From Smallanthus sonchifolius (lineage: Eukaryota; Streptophyta; Magnoliopsida; Asterales; Asteraceae): DNA of 64,000 nt. How positions within the stretch are numbered: position 1 is the stretch's first letter; the number at the start of each line of letters is the position of its first letter. The notes under the pieces are model-generated. The model ran no database searches. It saw only the letters and a program-made list of their open reading frames with translations, and was not told the origin of the DNA. The stretch spans positions 112,577,207-112,641,206 of the forward strand of contig CM042020.1 in the NCBI GenBank assembly GCA_023525975.1, read 5' to 3'. Shown piece by piece: positions 23,246 through 36,388 of this stretch. A program made the translations under genes and the position numbers.

Positions 23246-24422
23246 ACCGGTCCTAGTACCGGTATTTGATTTTTCCCGTTTTTCAGTATCTGTATTCGGT
23301 GGTAGTCGGTACCGGTAAAAACGGATAATCCGGAATAAAAACAGATTACCAAGAATATGAAAGGTTTTCTTTGGAATTGTAAAGATACCAAAATTGCCAC
23401 ATTCCATAATTTCTTGGAATTGTACAGTAATGATTTAGTAAAACATGGAGCTCCGGTATCATCTTTGTTATTTGATGACATTGTAAACTTGTAAAGGATT
23501 TTTGTAATTGTACTAAATGTATTGTATGTGTTTGTAGTAAATCATGGAGTTATTTGATGACTGTGTAAACTAATAAAGGATTTGTATAATTGTACTAAAT
23601 GGAGTCAACTGAAGTAAGTTCATCTTTTAAATGGTTTGATTATAACTTTTCGGTTTATCTATTCTTATACTAGCTTAGATCCCCATGTACTACACACGGG
23701 GTGAAAAATATCAATACATAAAATTCTTAAATCTTTATGTATATTTCACAGGTGTAAAAATGTATTACATATATTAATGATATAAAAAAAATTCAAAATA
23801 TGTAAAAATTAATATATAATTGGGTTTCAAAAATATATTAATTAATATTTAATGTTATTTGGCTTTCATTTACTATTTGATTGAAAATAAAAGTTACATA
23901 ATTAGATTTCAAAGTTTATTATAATAAGGATAATTTAAAATAAATGTGTTTTATTAGTATAATTATTATTTTTTTTAAAATATATTATTATTAAAAGATA
24001 GAGATGTATTTAATAAGAGAGAGAAGCGGGGAAAAAATGATGAGAATGAATAGAAAACATTTATTTATTATATAGTATAGATTAATATTCTTAATGTCTT
24101 TGTATTTGTTTACGTAGGAATACGATACATTTATTAATGAGACATTCTTATGGTTTAATGATTACGAATGAATTTGATAAGATTTTTGGGACATTTTGTA
24201 TGTTTTAGTATTATGGTTTAATGATTATAAATGAATTTGAAAGGATTTTAGGACATTTTCAAATTTTTAACTAAAAAAAGGGAAAACACCAAAGCGGTAA
24301 AGTATAAAAAACCGGCACTCTACCGTACCGAACCAATAGATTCGGGACGGTACTTGCTACCCACTTCTCTTCAATTCGGTATAGGTAATTTCGATACCGT
24401 ACCGTAATCGATCTCATCCCTA
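23192..24422. mobile_element. hAT-like non-autonomous element holding a Helitron
   Basis: It starts TAGAGATGAGCTATTTGG and ends GATCTCATCCCTA, with GTACCG-rich ends. Flanks GTGAAATC (23184-23191) and GCGAAATC (24423-24430) are an 8-bp duplication with one change. A 412-bp Helitron is nested inside. Confidence 0.7.
23670..24081 (-). mobile_element. Non-autonomous Helitron, 412 bp (second copy)
   Basis: It has the same termini as the copy at 9466-9877: minus strand TCTATACTATATAATAAATA after A, 3' hairpin (CCCCATGT/ACACGGGG, one mismatch), then CTAG before T. It has the same length and similar interior (AAAAATGTATTACAT, TATTTGATTGAAAATAAAAG), with many point differences. Confidence 0.85.
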
Positions 24423-25604
24423 GCGAAATCTGTTTTAAAAGAAATGTGCCAATTTTGCTTTTACCCCCTTCTTTTGTACTGTATTTTATTTCAATTGTAA
24501 CTCGTTACTTTCGTAATATACTAATCATTAACTTAATATATTTTTTGTTTTGCTATTCATAAACTTTTAGGGTTGTGCAATATTTGTTATTCTAAAAATT
24601 ACAAAAATTTGAGGCCGTGACTTTCTTAGTTCCTCTTTTGAATTGATGCCCTAATCTCAACTCTCAAATTTGAGACCGTGACTTTCTTAGTTCCTCCAAA
24701 ACCAACAAGATGTATGTCACCATGGATTGTGATTTTTTAGAAACAGAGTATTTCTACTCCAACAACCCTTCTAGGACCCGGGGTAGACGATAGACATGTC
24801 ATGTTCCTTTGAATGGTTATCTCCGAGGGATACTACATAGGGGGAGTCAAGTGAAACCGCACAAGAAAATATTGTGGAGTCAAGGGATACTCTACCACCA
24901 AGGAAAAATCGAAGAATACCACCTAAGAGGTATAGTCCAGAACATGAACCAAAAAGGTCGAGCTACCTGGTTGCTAATATGGTACAATGTGAAAAACTTT
25001 ATGAGCCAGTGCAATCATTCAGAAATAAGATAAGTTCTCAAAGAGTGCCAGCAGAAAAGATTAAAGAATGAAAAGAAGATATGGAAGTTGAAATATTAGC
25101 TTTATAAAGAAATGAGACTTGGGAAAAGTGCATTATTACCAGAAGGAAAAAAGCCAGTTCGATGTAAATGGGTGTTCACCATAAAATATAATCCAAATGG
25201 AGACGTTGAACGATACAAAGCTTGATTGGTAGCTAAAGGATATACTAAAACGTATTGGATAGACTATTAAGAGACCTTCTCACCCGTAGCAAAACTTGAT
25301 ACAATTCGTGTCATATTCTCTGAGGCGGCAAATCAAGATTGGACACTTCACCGGTATGATGTGAATAATTCATTCTTATATGGAGAGTTGAAGGAAGAAG
25401 TCTACATGGAAGCACCATCGGGGTTTCATGAAAGTTTCAAGAATGGAGAAGTATACAAACCGAAGAAAGCATTATATGGTCTTAAACAATCACCTAGAGC
25501 ATGGTTTGCCAAGTTCACTATAGCTATGAAGAGATACGAGTACTCATAAAGTAACTCAAATCACACACTCCGCCTAAAACGAATGAGAGAAAATAACATG
25601 TCTG

Positions 25605-25917
25605 TGTTGGATTTTATGGACCGACCCCATGGACAAAGCGGCTGACCGAGCTATGACCCGTAAGAGTTACACATAGGGCAACGAACATTTAAATCCACTT
25701 AACCCGCTTAACTGGTAATTACGAACTATTAGCGAGACGATATATTTTATATATATTCGTTACACGGGATTTATTATTTATACATGTTTATAAATAATAT
25801 TTTATATTTATTTGTTTTAATCTTTTATTAAAACAAATTAAAAGGTTTTTAGACTTTAATATTAACTATTGGGTTTAGGCCCGGTATGATTTTTATTAGG
25901 TTAAAAGGATTAGAGTA

Positions 25918-25999
<82 letters not shown>

Positions 26000-26459
26000 T
26001 CTAATTTAGAATGGGAAGACACAAAGAGCCGCCGTTTTTTTTCCTTTTGATCGAGGTAACCAGAAACAAGAAAAGAGTCATTAGTTTGGTGGTTGGTGAT
26101 TTCCGGCATCACCAAACCAACCCAAGCCGGACCCTGCCCCGTTGCTGTCCCGTTTTCGGCCAGCCCCGGCGCTATTCGTCTCTCGTGTTGTCAGTTCGTG
26201 ATCTAGCATCGGTTCGTTGTATCTCGGTGTCTCGAGCGGTTATTTATTAACCACTAAGGTATAATTAATCTCATCAGTAGATTAATTATTTTTTTTTGTG
26301 TTTGCGTGTTCATAACCAGATCCTGTTTGGTTTGTCAGTGCTGTTAAATAGGTTATGATTTTATTTTTCGCTGCGTATTCATTAATTAACTGAATTAATT
26401 ATTTCTCTGTCAAAACCCGTTTTTACAAAAGTCAAACTGATCACCACTGAACCCCAACA
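25605..26459 (+). repeat. 5' LTR of the nested Copia
   Basis: It runs from TGTTGGATTTTATGG to CACTGAACCCCAACA. It contains a long (AT)n tract and ends with the same block that closes the element at 32604. Confidence 0.8.
25919..25994. repeat. (AT)n microsatellite in the Copia LTR
   Basis: About 36 AT units without visible interruption. Confidence 0.95.
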
Positions 26460-26460
26460 G

Positions 26461-26472
26461 TGGTATCAGAGC
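26461..26472 (+). promoter_or_regulatory. Primer-binding site (initiator tRNA-Met)
   Basis: TGGTATCAGAGC, the complement of the plant initiator tRNA-Met 3' end, begins one base after the 5' LTR. The stretch from here to the gag start at 27913 is a non-coding leader of about 1.4 kb with no other recognised feature. Confidence 0.85.
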
Positions 26473-27912
26473 CTGAGTTATAACACGCAAATCGGAACCG
26501 GTCTGGTTTCACCGGTTAGATTAATCACAAACTTTAACTATCTTGAAGTTTCTGATCTGATATGTTTTTGGGGCAATTTTTATTTATTAATTTGATCGAT
26601 TTTTTATTTGACCAAATATATTGCCCGTATGTGATTGTGTTGAATATGTAAATCTGGCCCGACCCATGTGATTGAGTTGTTTGTGTTTGTTATTCAGATT
26701 TTGTTTTATAGTTTTGGCCCACTTTTGATGGCTCAAAGTTGTAATAGAATAGGCTTTTTAATTTTATGTAATTTTTATTTTATGTAATGTAATAAAAACC
26801 CGAAGACAAATCTGGAGATGCAACAGGAATCATGGAGTCAGTGGGAGTCATCCGAGACGACTAGATGCACGGAAGTCCATCCTTGTGGTTGTTTTAATTT
26901 TGTGGACCCCGTGACCCGTTTGGTCTTGCTAACTGGCTCTAGCAAGATCAAACAAACTTGGCCCTATAAGATTTACATATTTATTTGTTTTATGGTTGCT
27001 TTTAATTTTTTATAACTTAAAATTATTATAAACCAACCAAACACTAAACGTTTTAAAAAGAGTTTTAAAATGTCACAATCTGTCACCACAAGTTCTAATT
27101 TTACAACTTGTAGAATTTTATAAAAAATAACAACTGGCTTGTTTTATAAAATAAATAACCACTAAAGTTTTGTAATTAAAGTTTTGCAATTTAAACTAAA
27201 TTTAATTACAAAACTTATAACTTAATAGTTTTCAACTATTAACTGGTTATTCAAGTCGCGACAAACTTAGTTTTAATAGGTTATTTAAAATTAAGTGCCC
27301 TGAGAAATGAAAGGGTTCATCAAATTTGTCATGACTTTAAATAGTAAAACTGGCTTTTACAACACACGTATGATTTAATCATTCGTTGTGTTTGACCTTA
27401 TTCGGTAAACACTAAAATTGGAACCCATATTTAAAACCAATGGTCTATGCCATCCTATTATAAGGAACACTTGGAGCATAAAACGAAACATCGGTGTTTG
27501 GAGCCACAGCACCGCACTGGATGCATAGTTTATCCTTCCAAGGTGCAAGGGTTTCGTTGACACATCCGGCCCTTCCGCAAGTACCTGTTTTAGGACGACT
27601 ATTACTTTTCTCTCTTGTTACATGCCCCAGCTGTCAAGAGATTAAAAGTAGGCATAGATGAGGCTAAACGTATCAATGCATAGACATGTCTTGTCTTAGC
27701 GGCCTTATACACGAGAGTTGTGCATCTTTCCACAATTGACACTAATTGTCAGTCTAGTTACCCACTTACTAATGTTGTATTCCACAGCTACCATTAGTGA
27801 CTGATTTAGCTAAATTCTCACTCCTTATTCTAATTTCTGTAATTGGGTCATAAATTAATAAGGATTTTTCACTTTCTTTATACTAATTTATTTTCTTTGC
27901 TTATCTTGACAG

Positions 27913-30900
27913 ATGTCTACTGAAAATAATAATACTAATAACTCCTTCGCTCTCAAGTCTATCCTTGAGAATAAAAAGCTGGATAACACCAACTTTCTCT
28001 CGTGGCAGTGCAATATGAGAATAGTTCTTAAGATGGCCAAGAAGCTCTATGTTCTCGATGCACCAGTCCTCGAGGCACCCGATGGTAACACGGCTGCCGC
28101 TCGTAAGGCCTGGGAAAAACAAAGAGATGAAGCCACTGAGGTGGCCTGCCTTATGCTAGCTTGCATGTCCCGTGAGCTCCAAAAGAGCATGGAGGACTTG
28201 GATGCCTTTGACATGATTGAGCAACTTAAGGGCATGTTCCTGAAACAAGCCCGACAAGAACGCTATGAAACCATGTCTCAGCTCATTCGTTACATGATGC
28301 AAGAGGGCACGCCTGTTAGTACTCATGTACTTAAGATGAAAGGGTACATCGACCAGATGAACAAACTTGGATATCCCATGAAGGATGACATGGCTACTGA
28401 TTTCATCTTAAACTCTCTCCCAAGCTCCTATGCTCAATTCGTAATGAATTTCAACATGAATGGCTTGGAGAAGACAGTGGCCGAGCTACATGGTATGCTC
28501 AAAACGGCCGAGATGAATATCTAAGGAAAGAAAAATCAAGTTCTGATGGTCAGATCTGCTGGTGTTAAAAAACCTAACCCTAAGAAAAGAGGTTATAATA
28601 GCAAAGGCAAGAAGAAGGTTAATGTTGCTGCCAAGCCTGCCACCAACAATAACAAGAAAGATTCAAAAGCACCCCCTCCTGAGGAGCGCCAATGCTTTGA
28701 ATGCAACAAAATGGGACACTAGAAACATAACTGTCCTGAATATCTAGCCAAGCTGAAGCTGAAGAGGGCCAGTGGTGAGGGCACCTCTTCAGGTATTCTC
28801 CTTTATGTTATTGAAATTTTTACTGTTTCTAGCAACACATGGGTATTTGATACCGGATGTGGATACCAAATCATTAATGTCTTGCAGGAGCCTAAAAGTT
28901 GGAGGAAGCTGAAACAAGGCGACATGGAGCTCATCGTTGGTGATGGGAAAAGAGTACCAGTTCTTGCAACTGGAACATATCATCTCTCATGTCCTTCTGG
29001 CCTTGTGGTTGTTTTGAACAATTGTTTGTTTGCACCTGGTTTAACCAGAAACATTATTTCAGTTTCTTTATTGTTTGAACAAGGATTTAAGTACGTTTTT
29101 AATGGTATTGCTATTTCTGCCTACTTAAATGATATCTTTTATTTTGAGGCTAAACCTCAAAACGGTATTTATGAGATTGACGTTCAAACTGACAATAACA
29201 TATATAATCTTTCTAAACGTATCAAATCTGGCATTAATGATATTTTTCTATGGCATTGTCGACTTGGCCACATAAGCAAGGCACACATTAAAAGACTCCA
29301 ATTCGAGAGAATTCTTGAACCTACCGGACATGACTCATTTAACAATTGTGAGTCTTGTTTAGCTGGAAAACTCACAAAGGACCCCTTCACCCATGTTGGT
29401 GAACGAGCCAAGGATCTGCTAGGCCTTATGTCTAGAAATCATGAAAAATACTTCGTTTCATTTATTGACGATTATAGTCGATATGCTTATGTCTATCTTA
29501 TGAAACACAAGCATGAAACATTTGAAAAGTTCAAAGAATTTCAAAACGAAGTAGAGAAACAACTCGATAAATCTATTAAGACACTTCGATCAGATCGAGG
29601 TGGCGAGTATCTCAGCTTAGAATTTCTTAATCATCTGAAGGAGCACGGAATTATTTCTCTGCCCACTCCTCCTCGCACACCCCAACTTAATGGCGTGAGC
29701 GAGAGGAGAAATCGAACCCTACTTAATATGGTTCGATCGATGATGTGTAGAACTAACTTGCCTCACTCCTTCTAGAGTTATGCTCTTATGACCGCGCCCC
29801 GCCTTGTAAATCTGGCACCGACTAAGAAGGTGGACAAAACCCCATATGAGATATGGCACGGGTCTAAACTCAATCTGTCTTACCTTAGAGTATGGGGATG
29901 TGATGCATATGTCACCAGCGATTCTGATGACAAGCTCGATCCTAGAGGCGAAAAATTTGTTTTCGTCGGTTGCTACAACAAAAGCGGATATTATTTCTAT
30001 CATCCTGATGCAAACATTGTTTCCATCAAAAGGAAAGGACGCTTTCTCGAGGAAGATATTCTAAATCGAGGAACCGGAAATAATATTATGGATCTTGAAG
30101 AAATTCGAGAAACACAAACAACCGCTGAAGAAGTCGGAGCGTCTGATCAACAAGAAGTTGTTGCTGATGAATCAGACATAAAAACAAGCGTTCGCAGAAG
30201 TAGCAGGTCTCGTAAAGAACCTAATAGATACCTATGGCATCTTGAAGCTTCTAAAGTCCTGTTAGCAGCTGAGTCAAATGACGAACCTACAAACTACAAA
30301 TCTGCTATCTCAGATCCTGAATCCGAGAAATGGCTTAAAGCCATGAACGCCGAGATGCAATCTATGCGTGATAATCAGGTCTGGGACTTGATTGAACTAC
30401 CCCTGGTTCTCGGGCAATAGGGAGCAAATGGATTTTCAAAAGAAAAACCGACATGCATGGTAATGTACAAACCTATAAAGCACGGCTAGTTGCAAAGGGT
30501 TTCACTCAAACTCAAGGTATTGACTATGATGAAACTTTCTCACCCGTTGCTATGATCAAATCGATCAGGATACTGCTTACCATAGCCGCGTACCATGATT
30601 ACGAGATATGGCAAATGGATGTCAAAACCGCTTTTCTTAACGGACATCTTTCTAAAGATGTCTATATGGTTCAGCCTGACGGTTTTGTTGATCCAAAGTA
30701 TCCTAGTAGGGTCTGCAAACTGAATAAGTCCATTTATGGACTTAAACAGGCATCTCGAAGCTGGAATCTTCATTTTGATCAGAAAATCAAAGAATTTGGT
30801 TTTGTCAAGAATGAAGATGAGCCTTGTGTTTACAGAAAGGCTAGTGGGAGCACTATATCATTTCTCATCTTGTATGTGGATGATATACTGATCATTGGAA

Positions 30901-31865
30901 ACAACATCCATGTGCTTGACAAAGTCAAACAATGGTTAGGATCTTGTTTTGCAATGAAGGATCTTAGAGAAGCTGCTTACATTCTAGGAATCAAGATCTA
31001 CAGGGATAGATCTAAGCGGCTTCTAGGGCTAAGTCAGAGTACTTACATAGACAAAATGATGACACGCTTTAGGATGGAAAACTCCAAGAAAGGAGGTGTT
31101 CCGATGACTAAAAGCATTGTGTTGAACAAATCGCAATCTCCTTCCACGGACATTCAAATTAAGGAAATGGAAGCAATTCCATATGCCTCAGCGATTGGTT
31201 CTATCATGTATGCTATGTTGTGCACTAGACCTGACGTCTCGTATGCTCTAAGAATGACCATCCGTTTCCAGCAAAGTCCTGGCATTGCCCATTGGACTGC
31301 AGTCAAGAACATCCTGAGGTACATAAGAAGGACTAAAGACATATTCTTAATATTTAGAGGAGTGAAAGAGGAGCTCATTGTACGGTGTTACACTGATGCT
31401 AGCTTTCAAACTGACCGAGATGACTCTCGCTCACAGTCAGGTTTCGTATTCACTCTTAATGGAGGAGCTGTCTCATGGAAAAGCTCCAAGCAGAGTGTAG
31501 TGGCGGATTCAACCACCGAATCTGAGTATATAGCCGCATCAGACGCTGCTAAAGAAGCTGCTTGGGTGAATAAATTCATTACTGACCTCGATGTGGTTCC
31601 GAGTATTCGCCAACCAATCGATATACTTTGTGATAACACAGGTGCTATAGCTCAAGCCAAAGAGCCCAGATCTCATCACAAAGCTAAGCACATTCAAAGG
31701 AAGTTCCACTATATACGGGAAATTGTGGAACGTGGAGACGTCGTGATAAGCAAAGTAGACACAGATCAAAACATAGCAGACCCGTTTACTAAGCCCATGA
31801 CTCAGGAAAAGCATGATCTTCACAGAGATGCTATTGGTCTTAGATTTGCTAGCGATATGTTTTGA
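27913..31865 (+). pseudogene. Copia gag-pol polyprotein, degenerate
   Basis: Order: gag (27913-28524, MSTENNNTNN start), zinc knuckle CFECNKMGH-x-KHNC interrupted by a TAG near 28720, protease with WVFDTGCGY, GAG-pre-integrase (WHCRLGHIS), integrase, reverse transcriptase (YVDD box in LILYVDDILII) and RNase H (YTDASF, DNTGAIA). Stops end the open segments at 28524 and 29775, and a frameshift lies near 30418. In the integrase a short deletion joins DLLGL to MSRNHEKY, removing the block that holds the first catalytic aspartate, while LRSDRGGEY and the ERRNR glutamate remain. Reverse transcriptase to RNase H is one 470-codon open frame (30453-31865). The copy cannot transpose alone. Confidence 0.9.
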
Positions 31866-33536
31866 TTTAGTATTTTGAATGTGTGAACATTTAATAAGTT
31901 GTACTTTTGAATTCTTTTGATTTACTGATTTAAATGCAATTCTGAATTCTTATAACTGTGTTCGATTTTAATACGTTTAATCCATGAATCTTGTATTCTT
32001 AATTATCCGTAGTCGATCAGAATCCTGGGAACGACTCTGAATTAAGACTATTCTGAACTTCGGCTCAAGGAGTTGACTCCGAACTTCACAGGCCTCATTT
32101 TGAATGACGTTGGATGTAACTCGCATCAAATCATCTTCATGGATCTTTGTCATAAGATGTTTTGCTATTGGTATACTCATTAGTATCCTCTGACCTGAGA
32201 TACGTACTAGAACTGCCTTTTACCAAGAACCATTCTTTAATCACTGTCAAACGATATCGCGTAACTACCAGTCATAAAGGCTTTGATTAGGAATAGTTCT
32301 GAAGTTCAGTGGGAGTTGTATGTAGTCAATAAGGGATTCTGTACTCTTGCATTATATGTAACAGATAAGCATCGTGGCGCCCTCGTTGATTCAAACTGGT
32401 GAAGTGTAAGGCCTTACCCAAACTTACTGTGTGTTTGATTGGACCACTTTGATTCTTGATCGAGAATAATAATAATTGAACGTCATATGAGAATGAACTA
32501 CATCCATGTCTCATTGATTCAATTGATGTTTTATACGAATTAATTATTTCTCTGTCAAAACCCGTTTTTACAAAAGTCAAACTGATCACCACTGAACCCC
32601 AACAGTCTGATCATCTATGTAGATGACATGATTATTACCAGGAATGACACAGAAGAAATGGAGTGTCTTCAAAAGAACTTATTCTCAGAATTTGACATGA
32701 AAGACCTTAAAGGTTTAAAGTATTTCCTCATAATTGAGGTAATACGCTCTACTAAAGGAATCTTCATCTCATAACGGAAATACATCATAGATCTGCTATT
32801 TGAAAAGGATTATGGATTCCAAACCAACCGAAACCCCGATGATGATGAACCATGACCTTCACGGCAACTCTGATACGGATCCGGATGATAGATAATGATA
32901 TCAAAGGCTAGTAGGAAAACTAATATACTTAGCGCATACAAGACTAGACATTGCTCATGCAGTGAGAACTGTAAGCTAGTTTATGCACAAACCTAGGAAC
33001 AATCACATGGATGCAACCTTACACATAATAAGATACTTGAAATCATCTAGGGAAAGGGTATTCTATTTGGCCGAAATGGACATCATGATATGTGGGCATA
33101 CACATATGCTGATTGGGCTGGAAAACAAACTAGTCAAAGATCCACATCATGGTACTTCACATTTGTAGGAGGGAACCTAGTAACCCGAGGAAGAAAAAAA
33201 AAGGTTGTGGCACTATCAGGTGTTGAAGTTGAATCCATGGGCATTGCAAATGAAATATTTGAGCTCCTATGGATAAAAAAAGTTATTGATAGAGATAGGT
33301 TTTCCACTTAATGAGACAATTAAACTAATATGTGATAATACAGCTGCAATCAGTATCTTCCAGAATCCGGTTCAACATTGCAGAACAAACATGTTCAAGT
33401 GGACCGACGTTTCATAAAAGATAAACTTGACAAAGGGATTATTACCCTATCCTTTGTTTGGTCTGAAGATTAGTTGGCTGATGTATTAGCAAGGCGGCGT
33501 GTGGAAAAGTATTTCACAAATGTATCAACAAGTTAG

Positions 33537-33871
33537 CAGGGGCGGCTCAACATATTTTGGGGCTTAAAGCGGAACTTTGAAATTGAGGTCGTTCTGTTAA
33601 AGTTTTCTAAATATATGAAAGTTTTTAAATGTAATTTTATAGAGCGTCAAAACGTATAATATTAGTGTTTAGGCCGAATGTTATTACGGTAACCCTCATA
33701 AGTAAACCTTCAATTATTTTATTATCTTTTATCATTTCTCTCTAAAAACACAAAAAATGGTGAATTATCAGATATATTTTCACCTTAAAATATAGATAAA
33801 AGTAGTTTTTTCAAATTTTTTTGAGCCCTAAAGCGGTTGCTTTAGTTGCTTGTACTGTAGGGACACTTCTG
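33537..33871. mobile_element. hAT-type MITE, 335 bp, in the old Copia
   Basis: It starts CAGGGGCGGCTCAAC and ends GGACACTTCTG, flanked by perfect 8-bp duplications CAAGTTAG (33529-33536 and 33872-33879). CAGGGGCGG is a usual hAT terminus; the right end has diverged. Confidence 0.75.
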
Positions 33872-33913
33872 CAAGTTAGGTATATGGAATTCCACTACCA
33901 ACTTAAGAGAGAG

Positions 33914-34159
33914 TGTTGAAGATGTTGAAGAAACAACTCAATCACAGTTGTAGTCACTGTTAAGAATTCAATCAAAAGAGTGATTCAGTTGGAAATCAAC
34001 CATATCTAGACTATCACAAAACTTGTATAAATAAGGTCTTTGATCTCTTGTTAATACACAAAAAAAAAAAATCAATTTCTTTTCTTTCAATCTCTCTATC
34101 TCTACATAGGAAGCAAAAGGGTTGAAAAAAAAAACTTATCGAAACCTTAACCTTTTCAA
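33914..34159 (+). repeat. 3' LTR of the old Copia
   Basis: A purine tract AACTTAAGAGAGAG precedes TGTTGAAGATGTTGAAG. The promoter-like TTGTATAAATAAGG and a poly-A tract follow, with a plausible CA end near 34159. The right boundary is approximate. Confidence 0.6.
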
Positions 34160-34890
34160 GTGAATAGGGATGGCAACAGTCGAAAAGCCCAAAAGAATGG
34201 GCTAAAACAGTCTAAAGCTGGGATGACGTGTTGAATAGCAGATGGCCCGATTTAGGATTGTTCGGAAAACGACTTGGGATGGAATCAGGTCAAAACAGTG
34301 AGTCTGGGATTTGTAGTAGTTGACATTATTTTTTTGTGTTACATCAAACAACTTTTATGTAATGAAATTATTATAGATATTTTTTTTGTATCGTAACGTA
34401 ACGAACTTAACCGAAACTGACCGAACAAAATTAGTACTAGTATAAGTATTATCTGAACATATATTAGTATTTGTTTTTATGGTTCTTGACTGTCGTAAAA
34501 CATGTGTCGCATCCTTTTGGGCATATCACGACTCTACCTTTTTATATAAATTTCAAATGTTATCAATGTCTATGTCTTTGCTTCGTGCTTACCATTCTCA
34601 ATGTTTAAACATTTTGCTTTTTTATATAAAACTCTTTCGTTAAGTTTCAATAAGGTTAAACTATTTTACGGTTTTACGCTCCGCAACGCATGCTGATTTT
34701 ATACCTAGTTATTGATAATTTTATATGAAAGAAATTTAAATTCAATTTCCTTGGAATACGGAGGGGCGACGGTTTCTGAGTTGAATACGATGGGAGGGGT
34801 GTAGGCGTTATTCGTACGGTCACTCAAAATATCTCCTAACAGGTGATGCAAATGTTGGGTTCACTTCACTAGATAAAAAGCGATAATTGG
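34160..34890. other. Region upstream of RBR copy B with a weak Helitron-like end
   Basis: A diverged GCTCCGCAACGCATGC followed by CTAG at 34705-34708 resembles the Helitron-like end at 7295. From about 34740 the sequence corresponds to the upstream region of copy C (GAGTTGAATACG near 34779, ATTCGTACGGT, CACTAGATAAAAA near 34867). Confidence 0.35.
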
Positions 34891-36170
34891 GGCAATAAAC
34901 CCTAACAATTTACGGATCACTGCCGAACAACGCCGCTAGTTCATGGCGGCAGGAGCCGTCGAGACCGACCTGGAACTAGCGTACCGTCTCCAACTCGAAG
35001 AAGCCATGGCTGCGTCTCTCGGATTTCAACCTTCATCCTCCAATTCATCATTACAATCTCCACAACCATCGCCCCATATCCCAATTCACGACGACGTAAA
35101 ACTCGCCGACAAATTCGAGACGGTAGTTAAAGACCGCATGATCATTGAAACCGAAACGAAGAAACTGCAGGTGGATCTCAACCGTCGAATCCATGATCAG
35201 AAACTTGCTCGCGAGGTTTTGCAAACGCCGGAGGAACAGATGCAAGTAGTCGGTGACAATGGCGAGGGTTCTTCGAAGAGCGAAGAGGTATTTAGGGTTT
35301 ATTTTAAGGGTTTGTTGAGTGAGGAGAGAGTTCATGGTGATAAAACAGTCACAATGGCTGGGATTGGTGTGGCCATATGTGATTCGACGGATGAGATGTT
35401 TTTGAGATGAGGAAGCATTTGGATTTGATTGAAGGTGATCGGATGAGCAGGCAGAGTGTGAAGAGGCAGGCGTTGATTGAGGCTTTGAAAGCTGCAACTG
35501 CTTTGGAACTTAAGAGGATTGTATTCTATTGTGATCATCATTCCTTGTATCAGCTTGTGAGTTGATTTTCCCTTTTTAAATAATAATCTTGATTATTCAA
35601 TTTATGTTATGTAGAGCGGAAGCAAGATAATAAACATATAATTACTCTCAAAGAAATTTGATATTAAACTGAATGATAAAACCATTACAAGAGGTGTTTT
35701 TTGGCAGGTTTGCAAAATTTTGATGATTTAATTTGATTGACAACTAATGAAATTAAGACGCAAATCATGTATATCATTGATTTATGAAACCATGGGCTTT
35801 AATGAGGGAATTCGGGTCTGACAACTGGTTCAAACCACCACATGCCACATGATCTGGCTTGTCGAGACTTTTTCGTCCGCTGCCTATGGTCTCGGTAACT
35901 CCAATCGCAGCCCAAGTTATGCCCGTTTTAAGTTTAGGCCTTCTCTACCCTGTTTTCTCCCATCTAGCTGGTCCAGGTAGGAGTCCACTAAGTCCTGGAT
36001 CAGCTCCTTATCAGCATGTGATCCTCATACACTGCATTAATATATTAGTTGATTTCATCATTCATTGTATCTCTGTATCAACTATTTGTTATCACATGTT
36101 GACAAGCTGTGATAAGATCTATGGCTTGTTATTACAAGATATAATCATAACAAGCCATCAACTGCCTATT

Positions 36171-36388
36171 TTTTTTTTTAACGGCAACACCTAGATATTC
36201 TAGGATAATTTGGTTTCCCCGGGACAACACCTAGAATATCCAGGGCAGCCCACCATAGGAGGAACCCCCCAACTGGGTAAACCCACTGACCTGGTCACAG
36301 ACCCCTTTTTTGCTGTGGCCAGGATTCGAGCCCAAGACCTCCACTATGGGAAGTCTTGGGGCTACTATTGCACCAAATGGCCAGCGGT
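36171..36388 (-). mobile_element. tRNA-derived SINE in intron 1 of RBR copy B
   Basis: On the minus strand the head holds GGCCATTTGGTGCAATAGTA (box A region) and then GGGCTCGAATCCTGG (box B), spaced as in a tRNA gene. The tail ends in poly-A, seen as poly-T at 36171-36179. A perfect 14-bp duplication ATCAACTGCCTATT flanks it (36157-36170 and 36389-36402). These are the defining traits of a plant SINE, and it appears full length at about 218 bp. Confidence 0.85.

Larger units (their letters stand above)
25605..32604 (+). mobile_element. Copia retrotransposon, 7.0 kb, nested in the older Copia
   Basis: A 5-bp duplication GTCTG flanks it (25600-25604 and 32605-32609). The 5' LTR starts TGTTGG and ends CCAACA; the primer-binding site follows. 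Gag-pol covers 27913-31865. A purine-rich tract AGTTCAGTGGGAGT lies near 32303. Only the last 70 bp or so of the 3' LTR remain (about 32535-32604), so most of it was deleted. Removing the element rejoins the host reverse transcriptase between its GLKQSPRAW and YVDD blocks. Confidence 0.88.
24700..34159 (+). mobile_element. Old Copia retrotransposon, split by a younger Copia
   Basis: The 5' part (24700-25604) carries degraded reverse transcriptase: LTNDVNNSFLYGEL-like region, then KKALYGLKQSPRAWFAKF. After the insertion it resumes at 32605 with IIYVDDMIITRND (the YVDD box) and an RNase H region (YADWAG, STSWYFTFVGGNLVT, DNTAAISI). Many stops and frameshifts. A hAT MITE (33537-33871) and an LTR (about 33914-34159) end it. 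The 5' LTR is not visible. Confidence 0.8.

Noticed and set aside
27375..27563. Short ORF in the Copia leader as an extra gene
   Set aside because: No domain; the leader of this element is simply long.
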